Assembly: GCA_947482805.1 (NCBI GenBank)
Contig: CANKLK010000035.1
Span: forward strand, 1 to 16,778
Reading direction: 5' to 3'
Source: Flavobacteriaceae bacterium
GTDB lineage: Bacteria; Bacteroidota; Bacteroidia; Flavobacteriales; Flavobacteriaceae
DNA: 16,778 nucleotides
Shown here: one piece after another, positions 7,172 through 14,167 of the stretch
Layout: every line of letters begins with the position of its first letter
Position numbering within the stretch: the first letter of the stretch is position 1
Notes under the pieces: generated by a model
Databases searched by the model: none
What the model was told of the DNA's origin: nothing
What the model saw: the letters and a program-made list of their open reading frames with translations, nothing else
Program-made: the position numbers and the translations under genes

Positions 7172-7202
7172 AAAAAAAAAATCCCAACTTTCGTTGGGAT
7201 TT
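7172..7202 (-). terminator. Attenuator terminator before pheA
   Basis: On the minus strand, a perfect 10-bp stem AAATCCCAAC / GTTGGGATTT with a GAAA tetraloop, running straight into T residues (A7172-A7181 on the plus strand). It lies between the leader peptide stop (7222-7224) and the pheA ATG (7163-7165). The gene on its 5' side is divergent, so the hairpin can only control transcription into pheA. Confidence 0.88.
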
Positions 7203-7252
7203 ATATTTATGTTTTAATTATTTATCTTTTGATATAACACAATACTAATCCC
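7196..7252 (-). promoter_or_regulatory. Predicted antiterminator pairing of the pheA leader
   Basis: GGGAT (7252-7248) and TTATAT (7237-7232) pair with the contiguous ATATAAATCCC (7206-7196) on the minus-strand RNA, giving 11 bp with a 10-nt bulge. This excludes the terminator stem at 7179-7202. Identified by eye, without energy calculation. Confidence 0.55.
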
Positions 7253-7311
7253 TTTTCCTTTCCGAAGAAGAAATAAAAGTAAAAGTTATAAAAAGTGCTA
7301 AATGAATTCAT
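7222..7311 (-). CDS. Phe/Tyr-rich leader peptide of the aromatic amino acid operon
   Basis: A 29-codon ORF, ATG at 7309-7311 and TAA at 7222-7224. Residues 4-16 read FSTFYNFYFYFFF: seven Phe and three Tyr in thirteen positions. The rest is GKEKGLVLCYIKR. Its position, composition and the following terminator match leader peptides such as E. coli pheL: scarcity of charged Phe- or Tyr-tRNA would stall the ribosome in codons 4-16. Codons 20-21 contain GGGAT (7252-7248), and codons 25-27 contain TTATAT (7237-7232). Together these can pair with ATATAAATCCC (7206-7196), which includes most of the terminator's 5' arm, to form an antiterminator. A ribosome at the stop codon would mask TTATAT. Expression of the peptide is inferred. 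By residue type Phe and Tyr dominate and there is no Trp, fitting control of the pheA/tyrA branches. Confidence 0.82.
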   Translation of the reverse strand: MNSFSTFYNFYFYFFFGKEKGLVLCYIKR

Positions 7312-7330
7312 TTGTCAAATTTTTGTTTGG

Positions 7331-7338
7331 CTAAAGTA
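7331..7338 (-). promoter_or_regulatory. Possible -7 box for the pheA leader transcript
   Basis: The minus strand reads TACTTTAG, seven of eight matches to TAnnTTTG, about 20 nt before the leader ATG. No convincing TTG box at -33. The rest of the 7312-7442 interval is very AT-rich and shows nothing else I can name. Confidence 0.3.
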
Positions 7339-7442
7339 AAAAAATAAAGTATAGCTTTTACAGAAAATAAATAAAAAAATTACGCAAACGTTTTTGTAAC
7401 ATCATAAAAAGAGGATTTCTTCTTTATCCTTTGATTAATTAT

Positions 7443-7450
7443 TACATTTG
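7443..7450 (+). promoter_or_regulatory. Putative -7 promoter box for gldA
   Basis: TACATTTG is a full match to TAnnTTTG, 16 nt before the gldA ATG, giving a very short untranslated leader. The region 17-23 nt upstream is TTCTTCTTTA, without a TTG. Confidence 0.5.
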
Positions 7451-7466
7451 CTTCAAATAATTCCCT

Positions 7467-8366
7467 ATGTCAATAGAAGTTCAAAATATTTCAAAAAGTT
7501 ATGGAAACCAAAAGGCATTGGACAATGTTTCCTTTTCGGTGAAAAAAGGTGAAATTGTTGGCTTTCTTGGTCCGAATGGTGCCGGAAAATCTACTTTGAT
7601 GAAAATTTTGACCACCTTTCTGAATGCAGATGAAGGCTTGGCCACTGTGAATGGAAATGATGTAACCGAAAATCAAAAAGCCGTGCAACTTTCAATTGGT
7701 TATTTGCCTGAACACAATCCGATGTATTTGGATTTGTATATTAGAGAATATTTGGCATTCAATGCTGATGTATATAAAGTTTCGAAATCCCGTATTGAAG
7801 AAGTTATACAGTTAACGGGTTTATCTCCTGAAAGTCATAAAAAAATAGGACAATTATCGAAAGGTTTCCGTCAGCGTGTGGGTTTGGCAACCGCTTTACT
7901 TCACAATCCTGATGTTTTGATTTTGGATGAACCAACAACCGGATTGGATCCAAATCAATTAGTGGAAATCAGAAACGTGATTAAAAACGTTGGAAAAGAC
8001 AAAACCGTTTTTCTTTCTACACACATTATGCAGGAAGTGGAAGCCATTTGTGACCGTGTTATCATTATTGACCACGGAAAAATTGTGACTGATAAAAAAT
8101 TGGACAAATTAGTTTCGGAAGAAAAGGAGCAAATCATTGAAGTGGAATTTGACAAAGCTATTGATGAAGCATTGTTAGCTGCCTTATCAGATATCAAAAC
8201 ATATAAAAATACAAGTGGAAATCTTTGGACATTAACCTTCAACACCGAAGAAGATATGCGCCCTAAAGTGTTCGATTTTGCTCATGATAATGGACTGAAA
8301 ACATTACAGATTAGTTTGAAAAGCAAGAATCTAGAGGAGATTTTTAGGGAGAAAACTAAGAAATAG
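7467..8366 (+). CDS. gldA: Gliding-motility ABC transporter ATP-binding subunit GldA
   Basis: An ATPase subunit of an ABC transporter, 299 residues. In Flavobacterium johnsoniae GldA works with GldF and GldG and was one of the first genes linked to gliding. Motifs: Walker A GPNGAGKST (35-43), signature LSKGFRQR (130-137), Walker B DVLILDEP (149-156), D-loop GLDP and switch His186 in LSTHIMQE. The Q-loop position reads GYLPEHNPMY. The C-terminal extension (about 215-299) is the diverged domain seen in GldA/NatA-like proteins. The overall sequence matches GldA as I remember it, including IGYLPEHNP and LHNPDVLILDEPTTGLDPNQLVEIRNV-type blocks. gldF and gldG are not adjacent, so the gene stands alone here, divergent from the pheA operon. 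A generic Nat/Bcr-type exporter ATPase is the alternative. Confidence 0.88.
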   Translation: MSIEVQNISKSYGNQKALDNVSFSVKKGEIVGFLGPNGAGKSTLMKILTTFLNADEGLATVNGNDVTENQKAVQLSIGYLPEHNPMYLDLYIREYLAFNADVYKVSKSRIEEVIQLTGLSPESHKKIGQLSKGFRQRVGLATALLHNPDVLILDEPTTGLDPNQLVEIRNVIKNVGKDKTVFLSTHIMQEVEAICDRVIIIDHGKIVTDKKLDKLVSEEKEQIIEVEFDKAIDEALLAALSDIKTYKNTSGNLWTLTFNTEEDMRPKVFDFAHDNGLKTLQISLKSKNLEEIFREKTKK

Positions 8367-8370
8367 TGTT

Positions 8371-8424
8371 CAGTCGCAGTTTACAACCAAAAAAACTGAA
8401 AACTGAGACTGGGACTGCGAACTA
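8371..8424. repeat. CAGT/ACTG inverted repeat between convergent genes
   Basis: CAGTCGCAGTTT (8371-8382) faces ACTG units at 8395, 8402, 8408, 8414 and ACT at 8421 (spacing 7, 6, 6, 7). It can form a hairpin between the ends of gldA and the GIN-domain gene. It lacks a clean U tract, so it is not called a terminator. Confidence 0.65.
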
Positions 8425-8427
8425 TAA

Positions 8428-9201
8428 TTACGGGTAAACCACTCGCCCCTGATACAACTCCTCTACATCAACTAACGGCGGTACATTTTTCAAAATCACA
8501 TTCCCTGTGCTATTCAAAGTTCCCGTTAAGCTTTGCATAGGCTTTACAATCATATCGTTAGAACCGCGGTGGTAAACATACAAATTTTGGATTTTGAACT
8601 GCCCTGCCTCTATTCTTCCATCACCAAAATAGAAATTAAAATTGGCATTGTTCGTTTGTCCCGAAAGATAAAATCGTGACACATTATTATTACCAATCGT
8701 CAATGAATTATTATTGATTTCCAAAATAAAGTCCCCAGTTCCAGCACCACTTTCGCCATCGGCATCTCTATCAAAGGAAATGATATTCAAATTTTGAAAA
8801 GTTAAAACACCATTTGAACTAATATCTCTATCGGTTTTTGAATAGATTTCTTCTAATGTTGGTGTGGTAATAAATATTTTGGTTTGGCCATAATCCCGAA
8901 CCCAATTGCAACCCGAGTTATCCTTAAAAACCAATTGGTTTCCATATTGTTTTACTTCAATGTCATTAATGAAATTTTCTCCTGCTTGTATCTGTACTTT
9001 TGTTTCTGGGCCTTCAGTAATCACAACTTCAATACCGCGATACACTTTTATTTTGCTAAAAGCTTCAACAGGAATGTCCTTACTCTTTGTAGCGCCAGCA
9101 CTTTCAATACACTCGCTTGGTCTTTGACACGACATGAACGTATGCGTACTCGCAACGCAAATGAATACATATAACAAAATCAATACAAAAAACTTCTTCA
9201 T
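8428..9201 (-). CDS. GIN-domain (DUF2807) protein, probable lipoprotein
   Basis: About 257 residues. A hydrophobic N-terminal signal (KKFFVLILLYVFICVAS) is followed by TFMSCQRP, a poor but plausible lipobox with Cys25. The body, from VEAFSKIKVYRGIEVVITEGP, through INDIEVKQYGNQLVFKDNSG, to repetitive strands (SLTIGNNNVSRFYLSGQTNN, NLYVYHRGSNDMIVKP) and ending NVPPLVDVEELYQGRVVY, matches the Bacteroidetes head-GIN beta-helix family, sometimes called putative autotransporter adhesin. Function in this family is not settled. An ATG at 9208-9210, one base after the stop of the PagL-like gene, would add three residues; either start implies cotranscription with that gene. Location is predicted as periplasm or outer membrane. 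Confidence 0.85.
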   Translation of the reverse strand: MKKFFVLILLYVFICVASTHTFMSCQRPSECIESAGATKSKDIPVEAFSKIKVYRGIEVVITEGPETKVQIQAGENFINDIEVKQYGNQLVFKDNSGCNWVRDYGQTKIFITTPTLEEIYSKTDRDISSNGVLTFQNLNIISFDRDADGESGAGTGDFILEINNNSLTIGNNNVSRFYLSGQTNNANFNFYFGDGRIEAGQFKIQNLYVYHRGSNDMIVKPMQSLTGTLNSTGNVILKNVPPLVDVEELYQGRVVYP

Positions 9202-9211
9202 AGTTGTCATT

Positions 9212-10300
9212 TTATAATCTCACTCCAATTCCAAACTCCAATGCTTCCGCTAAAAACATATGGGTTTTAATCGTAAACCCAGCAAATATTTTATCGGTAA
9301 CATAATATTTTATTCCCACTCTGTCATATACAGGAATATCCTTTTTAAAAGGCTGATAGACATAATAACCCACTTGTGCCTCAAGTGAAATTCTGTTAAT
9401 AATCAATTCATGACCAATGAAAACACCCACGCGTTTATGATCGGTATTTGGGTCTAAGCTTGCCTCAGGATAAGCCACCGAAAAATATTGTATATACTCC
9501 TTTATAGAGTTAGTTAAAAACAATTCCGTTCCCAGTTGCCATGCCGATTTTCTATTCAAGCGTTTATCAACATAAAAACCGATATGATAAAAAGGTCGCT
9601 GACCACTTCTAATTATAGGACTTTCGTTTATTCCTGTTCTAAAAACAAAATTATATTTCAAAGGTTCACGGAATGATTTTTTAACATACGAAGTGTCATT
9701 AACAACTTTCTTTTCATTCTCAAAATTGTAATTTAAACCAAGGTTCAACAAGTAAGTATTAATGCCACTATTGGGCGATTTCAACCTTCCGTTTGAATAA
9801 TGCGTAAACAATATTCCTGCTTGAAAACCAATATTTCCAAACAAATTTTGATTAACATAATTCAACCCAATATTAGTATTATCCATAATTCTAGTCCCAA
9901 AAGCATTGTTCTTACTATTGTTAACCTTGTCATACGGATTAGTGGTAAGCGCAATACCTTGAGCCAATTTCAACTGCAAATGCCTATTTAAAAAATAAAA
10001 ATTATAAAATCCTCCAGCAGCATAACAAACCCCTAGTGGCTCACTCTTAAAATCCTGATACAAAAAATAGCCACCATAATCCGGAAAATCATAAACTCGT
10101 TGCCATTCCTCTTTTCCATGCGTTTTTATGACAAAACTAAATAGCAAACCCTCAGGATGACCATTAACCAACTGATAAATATCATCCCGATGTGGCAAAG
10201 TGTTGCCTCGCAAAAAAGAAGCCTCAACAGCATAAGTATCTTTCTGCTGAGCCATTACAAAACTTGAAACTAATAAAAGTAAATAGAAAAAACGCCTCAT
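9212..10300 (-). CDS. Acyloxyacyl hydrolase, PagL-like lipid A 3-O-deacylase family
   Basis: A 362-residue predicted outer-membrane beta-barrel. The signal peptide is MRRFFYLLLLVSSFVMA before QQ. The family signature is FTHYSNGRLKSPNSG (about residues 165-179), where His167 and Ser169 correspond to the catalytic His-Ser of PagL. Alternating aromatic strands such as YNFYFLNRHLQLKLAQG and the C-terminal FGIGVRL support a barrel. It is longer than proteobacterial PagL, which is typical of Bacteroidetes members, where activity is mostly untested. The ATG at 10298-10300 is chosen because the signal peptide starts there; the in-frame codon further upstream is TTG. It is followed by the GIN-domain gene after one base or ten, so both belong to one envelope unit. 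Confidence 0.82.
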   Translation of the reverse strand: MRRFFYLLLLVSSFVMAQQKDTYAVEASFLRGNTLPHRDDIYQLVNGHPEGLLFSFVIKTHGKEEWQRVYDFPDYGGYFLYQDFKSEPLGVCYAAGGFYNFYFLNRHLQLKLAQGIALTTNPYDKVNNSKNNAFGTRIMDNTNIGLNYVNQNLFGNIGFQAGILFTHYSNGRLKSPNSGINTYLLNLGLNYNFENEKKVVNDTSYVKKSFREPLKYNFVFRTGINESPIIRSGQRPFYHIGFYVDKRLNRKSAWQLGTELFLTNSIKEYIQYFSVAYPEASLDPNTDHKRVGVFIGHELIINRISLEAQVGYYVYQPFKKDIPVYDRVGIKYYVTDKIFAGFTIKTHMFLAEALEFGIGVRL

Positions 10301-10318
10301 TTTAAAATTTAAAACGCG

Positions 10319-10326
10319 CAAATATA
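10319..10326 (-). promoter_or_regulatory. Putative -7 promoter box for the PagL-like gene
   Basis: The minus strand reads TATATTTG, a full TAnnTTTG match, about 19 nt before the ATG. No TTG -33 box was found at 17-23 nt. The 10327-10369 interval shows no clear terminator for metF. Confidence 0.42.
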
Positions 10327-10369
10327 GTAGAATATATTAGGATGTTGATTTTTAACAAATTTTATAAAG

Positions 10370-11326
10370 TTAAAAAATACTTGACGCTATCGCCTTAATA
10401 TTCTCTGCTTTACCCATAGAATAGTAGTGTAAAACTGGAATTCCAGCAGCGACCAACTCTTTACTTTGTTGTGTACACCATTCTATTCCTATTTGTTTAA
10501 CAGCATCGTTATCTTTAGCTTTTACTACAGCCATAATCAAATCATCCGGCAATTCAAGACTAAATCGATGTGGAATTAAATTCAATTGTTTCTTTGTTGC
10601 AATAGGCTTTAAACCTGGAATAATTGGTACTGTAATTCCAGCAGCCCGACATTTATCAACATAATCAAAGTATTTTTTATTATCAAAAAACATTTGCGTT
10701 ATGATATATTTTGCTCCGTTTTTTATCTTTTGTTTCAGAAAATGAATATCGCTATCCAAACTTGGTGCTTCCATGTGTTTTTCGGGATAACCCGCCACAC
10801 CAATACAAAAATTTGTCTGAGCTGAATTCTTCAAATCTTCATCCAAATAAATTCCGTTATTTAGATTGCTTATTTGTAGCACCAAATCGGTAGCATACTC
10901 ATTCCCATCTTTTTCTGGATGAAAATAAGTTTCTGTTTTTAAGGCATCGCCTCTCAACGCGACTACATTATCGATTCCCAAAAAATCTAAATCTATCAAT
11001 AAGTTCTCAGTGTCCTCTTTAGAAAAACCTCCACACAAGATATGTGGAATAGCATCGACATCATATTTATTCTGAATACCAGCACAAATACCAACTGTTC
11101 CCGGACGTTTTTTTACAATTTTCTTTTGCAAAAGTCCGCTTGGCAATTCCTTAAATTCATATTCTTCGCGATGATAAGTTACATCAATAAATGGCGGATT
11201 GAATTCCATTAATGGATCAATACTATCGAAAATAGATTGTATGTTTTGTCCTTTTAAAGGTGGTAAAATTTCAAATGAAAACAATGGTTTTCCGTTTGCA
11301 TTTTCTATATGTTGGGTTACTTTCAT
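10370..11326 (-). CDS. metF: 5,10-methylenetetrahydrofolate reductase
   Basis: Reduces 5,10-methylene-THF to 5-methyl-THF, the methyl donor for MetH, using FAD. It is 318 residues, a normal bacterial length. Motifs: FSFEILPP (16-23) with catalytic Glu19, FIDVTYH (46-52), CAGIQN, and NVVALRGD (120-127) with the FAD-contacting Asp127. GAKYIITQMFFDNKKY is the substrate-binding block (E. coli has GANRAITQFFFD), and VPIIPGLKPI lies near the C-terminal half. It follows metH after an 86-nt spacer filled by a palindromic repeat. It is the last gene of the riboswitch-led met operon. Identity is secure. Confidence 0.95.
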   Translation of the reverse strand: MKVTQHIENANGKPLFSFEILPPLKGQNIQSIFDSIDPLMEFNPPFIDVTYHREEYEFKELPSGLLQKKIVKKRPGTVGICAGIQNKYDVDAIPHILCGGFSKEDTENLLIDLDFLGIDNVVALRGDALKTETYFHPEKDGNEYATDLVLQISNLNNGIYLDEDLKNSAQTNFCIGVAGYPEKHMEAPSLDSDIHFLKQKIKNGAKYIITQMFFDNKKYFDYVDKCRAAGITVPIIPGLKPIATKKQLNLIPHRFSLELPDDLIMAVVKAKDNDAVKQIGIEWCTQQSKELVAAGIPVLHYYSMGKAENIKAIASSIF

Positions 11327-11330
11327 AATT

Positions 11331-11408
11331 TAAGTCTTAAAGTTTGAAAGTCGAAGGTCGAAAGTCATAAAATCTTTCTTTAAGAATTTTGACCTTTGAC
11401 ATTACGAC
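11331..11408. repeat. Palindromic heptad repeat, copy B (metH-metF spacer)
   Basis: Left G positions at 11334, 11342, 11350, 11357 and 11364 (spacing 8, 8, 7, 7), the same as copy A at 1223-1296. The right side has GAC units at 11391, 11398 and 11406. The start AAGTCTTAAAGTT and the right-hand GACCTTTGAC are shared with copy A. Confidence 0.8.
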
Positions 11409-11412
11409 TAAT

Positions 11413-14088
11413 TTAGTCTGCTATATTCGGCGCAAGCCATTTTGTGGCAACTTCTGTTGATATTCCTCTTCTTTTTGCATAATCGATTACTTGGTCTTCT
11501 TTTATTTTTCCGAGTCCGAAATACTTACTCTCAGGGTTTCCAAAATAATATCCTGAAACGGATGATGCCGGCCACATGGCCATGCTTTCAGTTAATCTTA
11601 CTCCGATTTCTTGTTCTACATTTAAGAGTTTCCAAATGGTTGGCTTTTCCAAATGATCTGGGCATGCCGGATAACCGGGTGCCGGACGAATTCCTTTGTA
11701 TTCTTCTTCGATTAAATCTTGATTAGATAAACTTTCTTCAGAATCATAACCCCAAATTTCCTTTCTGACTTTCAAGTGCAAATATTCCGCGAAAGCTTCG
11801 GCCAATCTGTCGCCTAAGGCTTTTACTAAAATCGAATTGTAATCGTCTAACTGTTTTTCAAATTCGGCAGCTTTTTCATCAACACCAAAACCGGTTGTCA
11901 CACAAAAACATCCAATATAATCTTGTTTTCCTGAATCTTTTGGCGCAATGAAATCGGCTAAAGCGATATTTGGAGCACCAGCCGTTTTTTGTGATTGTTG
12001 GCGTAAGGTTAGAAAAGTTATCGGTTGTCGGTTGTCGGTTGTCGGTTGCACCAAAATATCATCATCATTAATGGTGTTTGCAGGGAAGATTCCGAGAATT
12101 CCTTTGGCGGTTAACCACTTTTCGGATACGATTTGGTTCAGCATTTTTTGGGCATCAGCAAATAATGAAGTGGCTTGTTCGCCAACAACCTCATCTGTTA
12201 AGATTGCAGGATATTTTCCGTACAATTCCCACGAACTGAAAAATGGCGTCCAATCGATAAAATCTACCAATTCTGAAAGTTCAACGGCAACCGTTTTAGT
12301 TCCGATAAAATTCGGTTTCACAGGATGGAAATTATCCCAATCTAACTCCAGTTTATTTTTACGGGCATCTTCAATCGATAAGTAATTTTTATCTCGACTT
12401 CTATTTAAATAACCCTCACGTAATTTGTCGTATTCATCACGAACTGTTTTGGCATATAACACTTTAGTTTCTGCTTGAAGCAAATTACTCGCTACGGTTA
12501 CGGCACGCGAAGCATCATTAACATGCACCACAGTTTCCTTGTATTCTGGTGCAATTTTTACAGCAGTATGTGCTCGAGAAGTCGTCGCTCCACCAATCAT
12601 AATTGGGATTTTGATATTGAGTTTGTCCATTTCTTTAGCCAGATAAACCATCTCGTCAAGTGACGGTGTAATCAATCCGCTAAGACCAATAATATCAACA
12701 TTATGTTCTATTGCAGCTTGAATGATTTTTTCTGGTGGTACCATTACTCCCAAATCGATGATCTCAAAATTGTTGCAGCCTAAAACTACTGCTACTATAT
12801 TTTTGCCTATGTCGTGAACGTCACCTTTTACAGTTGCCATTAACACTTTTCCAGCTGAGGAAGATTTTCCGTTTTTTTGTGCTTCGATATAGGGCAAAAG
12901 ATAAGCTACTGCTTTTTTCATTACACGCGCCGATTTTACCACTTGCGGCAAAAACATTTTTCCGCTTCCGAATAAATCGCCAACTACGTTCATTCCGGCC
13001 ATTAAGTTGATTTCGATAACATCAATGGCTTTCTCAGAAGTTGCTCTTGCTTCTTCTACATCTATTTCTATGAACTCGTCAATTCCTTTTACCAGTGAAT
13101 GCGTTAGTCTTTCCTGAACTGAGCCGCTTCTCCATTCTTGGATTGCTTTTTCGTTGGCTTTGAAATCGCCTTTAAAACTTTCGGCTAAATCTAATAATCT
13201 TTCGGTGGCGTCTTCTCTTCTATTCAGCAGCACATCTTCTACATGCTCGAGTAGGTTTTTATCAATTTCATCATAAATCTCGAGCATTTCCGGATTTACA
13301 ATTCCCATGGTCATGCCGTTTTTAATGGCGTGATATAAGAATGCCGAATGCATGGCTTCACGCACTTTGTCATTCCCACGAAATGAAAACGAAACATTAC
13401 TCACGCCACCTGAAATTCCGGCATGCGGAAGATTTTCACGAATCCATTTGGTGGCTCGGAAAAAATCTAAAGCGTTTAATTTATGTTCTTCCATTCCCGT
13501 TGCAACAGGGAAAATATTCGGGTCGAAAATGATGTCTTCTGCCGGGAAATGCACTTCATTCACCAAAATATCATAACTTCTTTTACAGATTTCTATTCGA
13601 CGTTCGTAATTATCGGCTTGACCGTTTTCATCAAAAGCCATAACAATTACGGCTGCACCATATCTTTTAATCAACTTGGCGTGATGAACAAAAGCGGCTT
13701 CTCCTTCTTTAAGTGAAATCGAATTTACAACTCCTTTTCCTTGTACGACTTTCAATCCCGCTTCTATAATTTCCCATTTGGAACTGTCAATCATTACGGG
13801 TACTCTAGCAATATCAGGTTCCGCGGCAATCAGGTTCAGGAATTTGGTCATGGCATAAACACCGTCCAACATTCCTTCGTCCATATTGACGTCGATTATT
13901 TGAGCACCACCTTCTACTTGGTCTCGGGCGACAGTAAGTGCTTCGTTGTATTTTTCTTCCTTGATTAAACGAAGAAATTTACGCGAACCGGTTACGTTTG
14001 TGCGTTCACCCACGTTTATGAAGTTGGATTCCGGAGTTACTATCAAAGGTTCTAATCCGGATAGTTTTAAATATTTTGTTTCTGACAT
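11413..14088 (-). CDS. metH: Cobalamin-dependent methionine synthase, folate/B12/activation subunit
   Basis: An 891-residue MetH lacking the homocysteine-binding domain, which is the preceding gene. Domains in order: pterin-binding (about 15-290; [29 protein letters not shown]), cap helices (about 325-410), B12-binding Rossmann domain (about 415-545) with GDVHDIGKN whose His425 is the cobalt ligand, followed by [13 protein letters not shown] and MIGGATTS, and the SAM-dependent reactivation domain (about 600-891) with [12 protein letters not shown] (801-812) and [16 protein letters not shown]. The ATG at 14086-14088 is used; the in-frame codon further upstream is a GTG inside a palindromic repeat. 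A heptanucleotide repeat is read as [12 protein letters not shown] at about 681-692, in a loop of the activation domain. Confidence 0.96.
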   Translation of the reverse strand: MSETKYLKLSGLEPLIVTPESNFINVGERTNVTGSRKFLRLIKEEKYNEALTVARDQVEGGAQIIDVNMDEGMLDGVYAMTKFLNLIAAEPDIARVPVMIDSSKWEIIEAGLKVVQGKGVVNSISLKEGEAAFVHHAKLIKRYGAAVIVMAFDENGQADNYERRIEICKRSYDILVNEVHFPAEDIIFDPNIFPVATGMEEHKLNALDFFRATKWIRENLPHAGISGGVSNVSFSFRGNDKVREAMHSAFLYHAIKNGMTMGIVNPEMLEIYDEIDKNLLEHVEDVLLNRREDATERLLDLAESFKGDFKANEKAIQEWRSGSVQERLTHSLVKGIDEFIEIDVEEARATSEKAIDVIEINLMAGMNVVGDLFGSGKMFLPQVVKSARVMKKAVAYLLPYIEAQKNGKSSSAGKVLMATVKGDVHDIGKNIVAVVLGCNNFEIIDLGVMVPPEKIIQAAIEHNVDIIGLSGLITPSLDEMVYLAKEMDKLNIKIPIMIGGATTSRAHTAVKIAPEYKETVVHVNDASRAVTVASNLLQAETKVLYAKTVRDEYDKLREGYLNRSRDKNYLSIEDARKNKLELDWDNFHPVKPNFIGTKTVAVELSELVDFIDWTPFFSSWELYGKYPAILTDEVVGEQATSLFADAQKMLNQIVSEKWLTAKGILGIFPANTINDDDILVQPTTDNRQPITFLTLRQQSQKTAGAPNIALADFIAPKDSGKQDYIGCFCVTTGFGVDEKAAEFEKQLDDYNSILVKALGDRLAEAFAEYLHLKVRKEIWGYDSEESLSNQDLIEEEYKGIRPAPGYPACPDHLEKPTIWKLLNVEQEIGVRLTESMAMWPASSVSGYYFGNPESKYFGLGKIKEDQVIDYAKRRGISTEVATKWLAPNIAD
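12021..12048. repeat. Perfect heptanucleotide repeat (four copies) inside metH
   Basis: TCGGTTG occurs four times without mismatch on the plus strand. The 28-nt array is read in frame in the activation-domain region. Gain or loss of one unit would shift the metH frame. Confidence 0.92.
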
Positions 14089-14100
14089 TTTAATTGTTTG

Positions 14101-14159
14101 AACACAGATTTCACAAATTTGCACAGATTAAATTTGTGATAATCTGTGCAATCTGTGTT
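14101..14159. repeat. Long palindromic CACAGATT element between the two metH genes
   Basis: AACACAGATT (14101-14110) and GCACAGATTA (14121-14130) are exactly complementary to TAATCTGTGC (14140-14149) and AATCTGTGTT (14150-14159). The 10-nt insert TCACAAATTT (14111-14120) is complementary to the central AATTTGTGA. It should form a stable hairpin in the transcript. Confidence 0.85.
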
Positions 14160-14167
14160 GACTTTTA

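Noticed and set aside
7302..7334. Plus-strand mini-ORF MNSFVKFLFG
   Set aside because: It arises from the palindrome at the leader start codon; it has no downstream structure and would precede gldA by more than 130 nt.
8371..8424. Bidirectional terminator between gldA and the GIN-domain gene
   Set aside because: Inverted ACTG repeats exist, but the arms are interrupted and neither strand has a U tract directly after the stem; kept as a repeat.
12021..12048. CRISPR-type array
   Set aside because: The units are 7 nt and directly adjacent without spacers; no cas genes are present in the window.
11948..12385. 145-codon plus-strand reading frame
   Set aside because: Antisense to the strongly conserved activation domain of MetH; an open frame by codon bias, with no homology.
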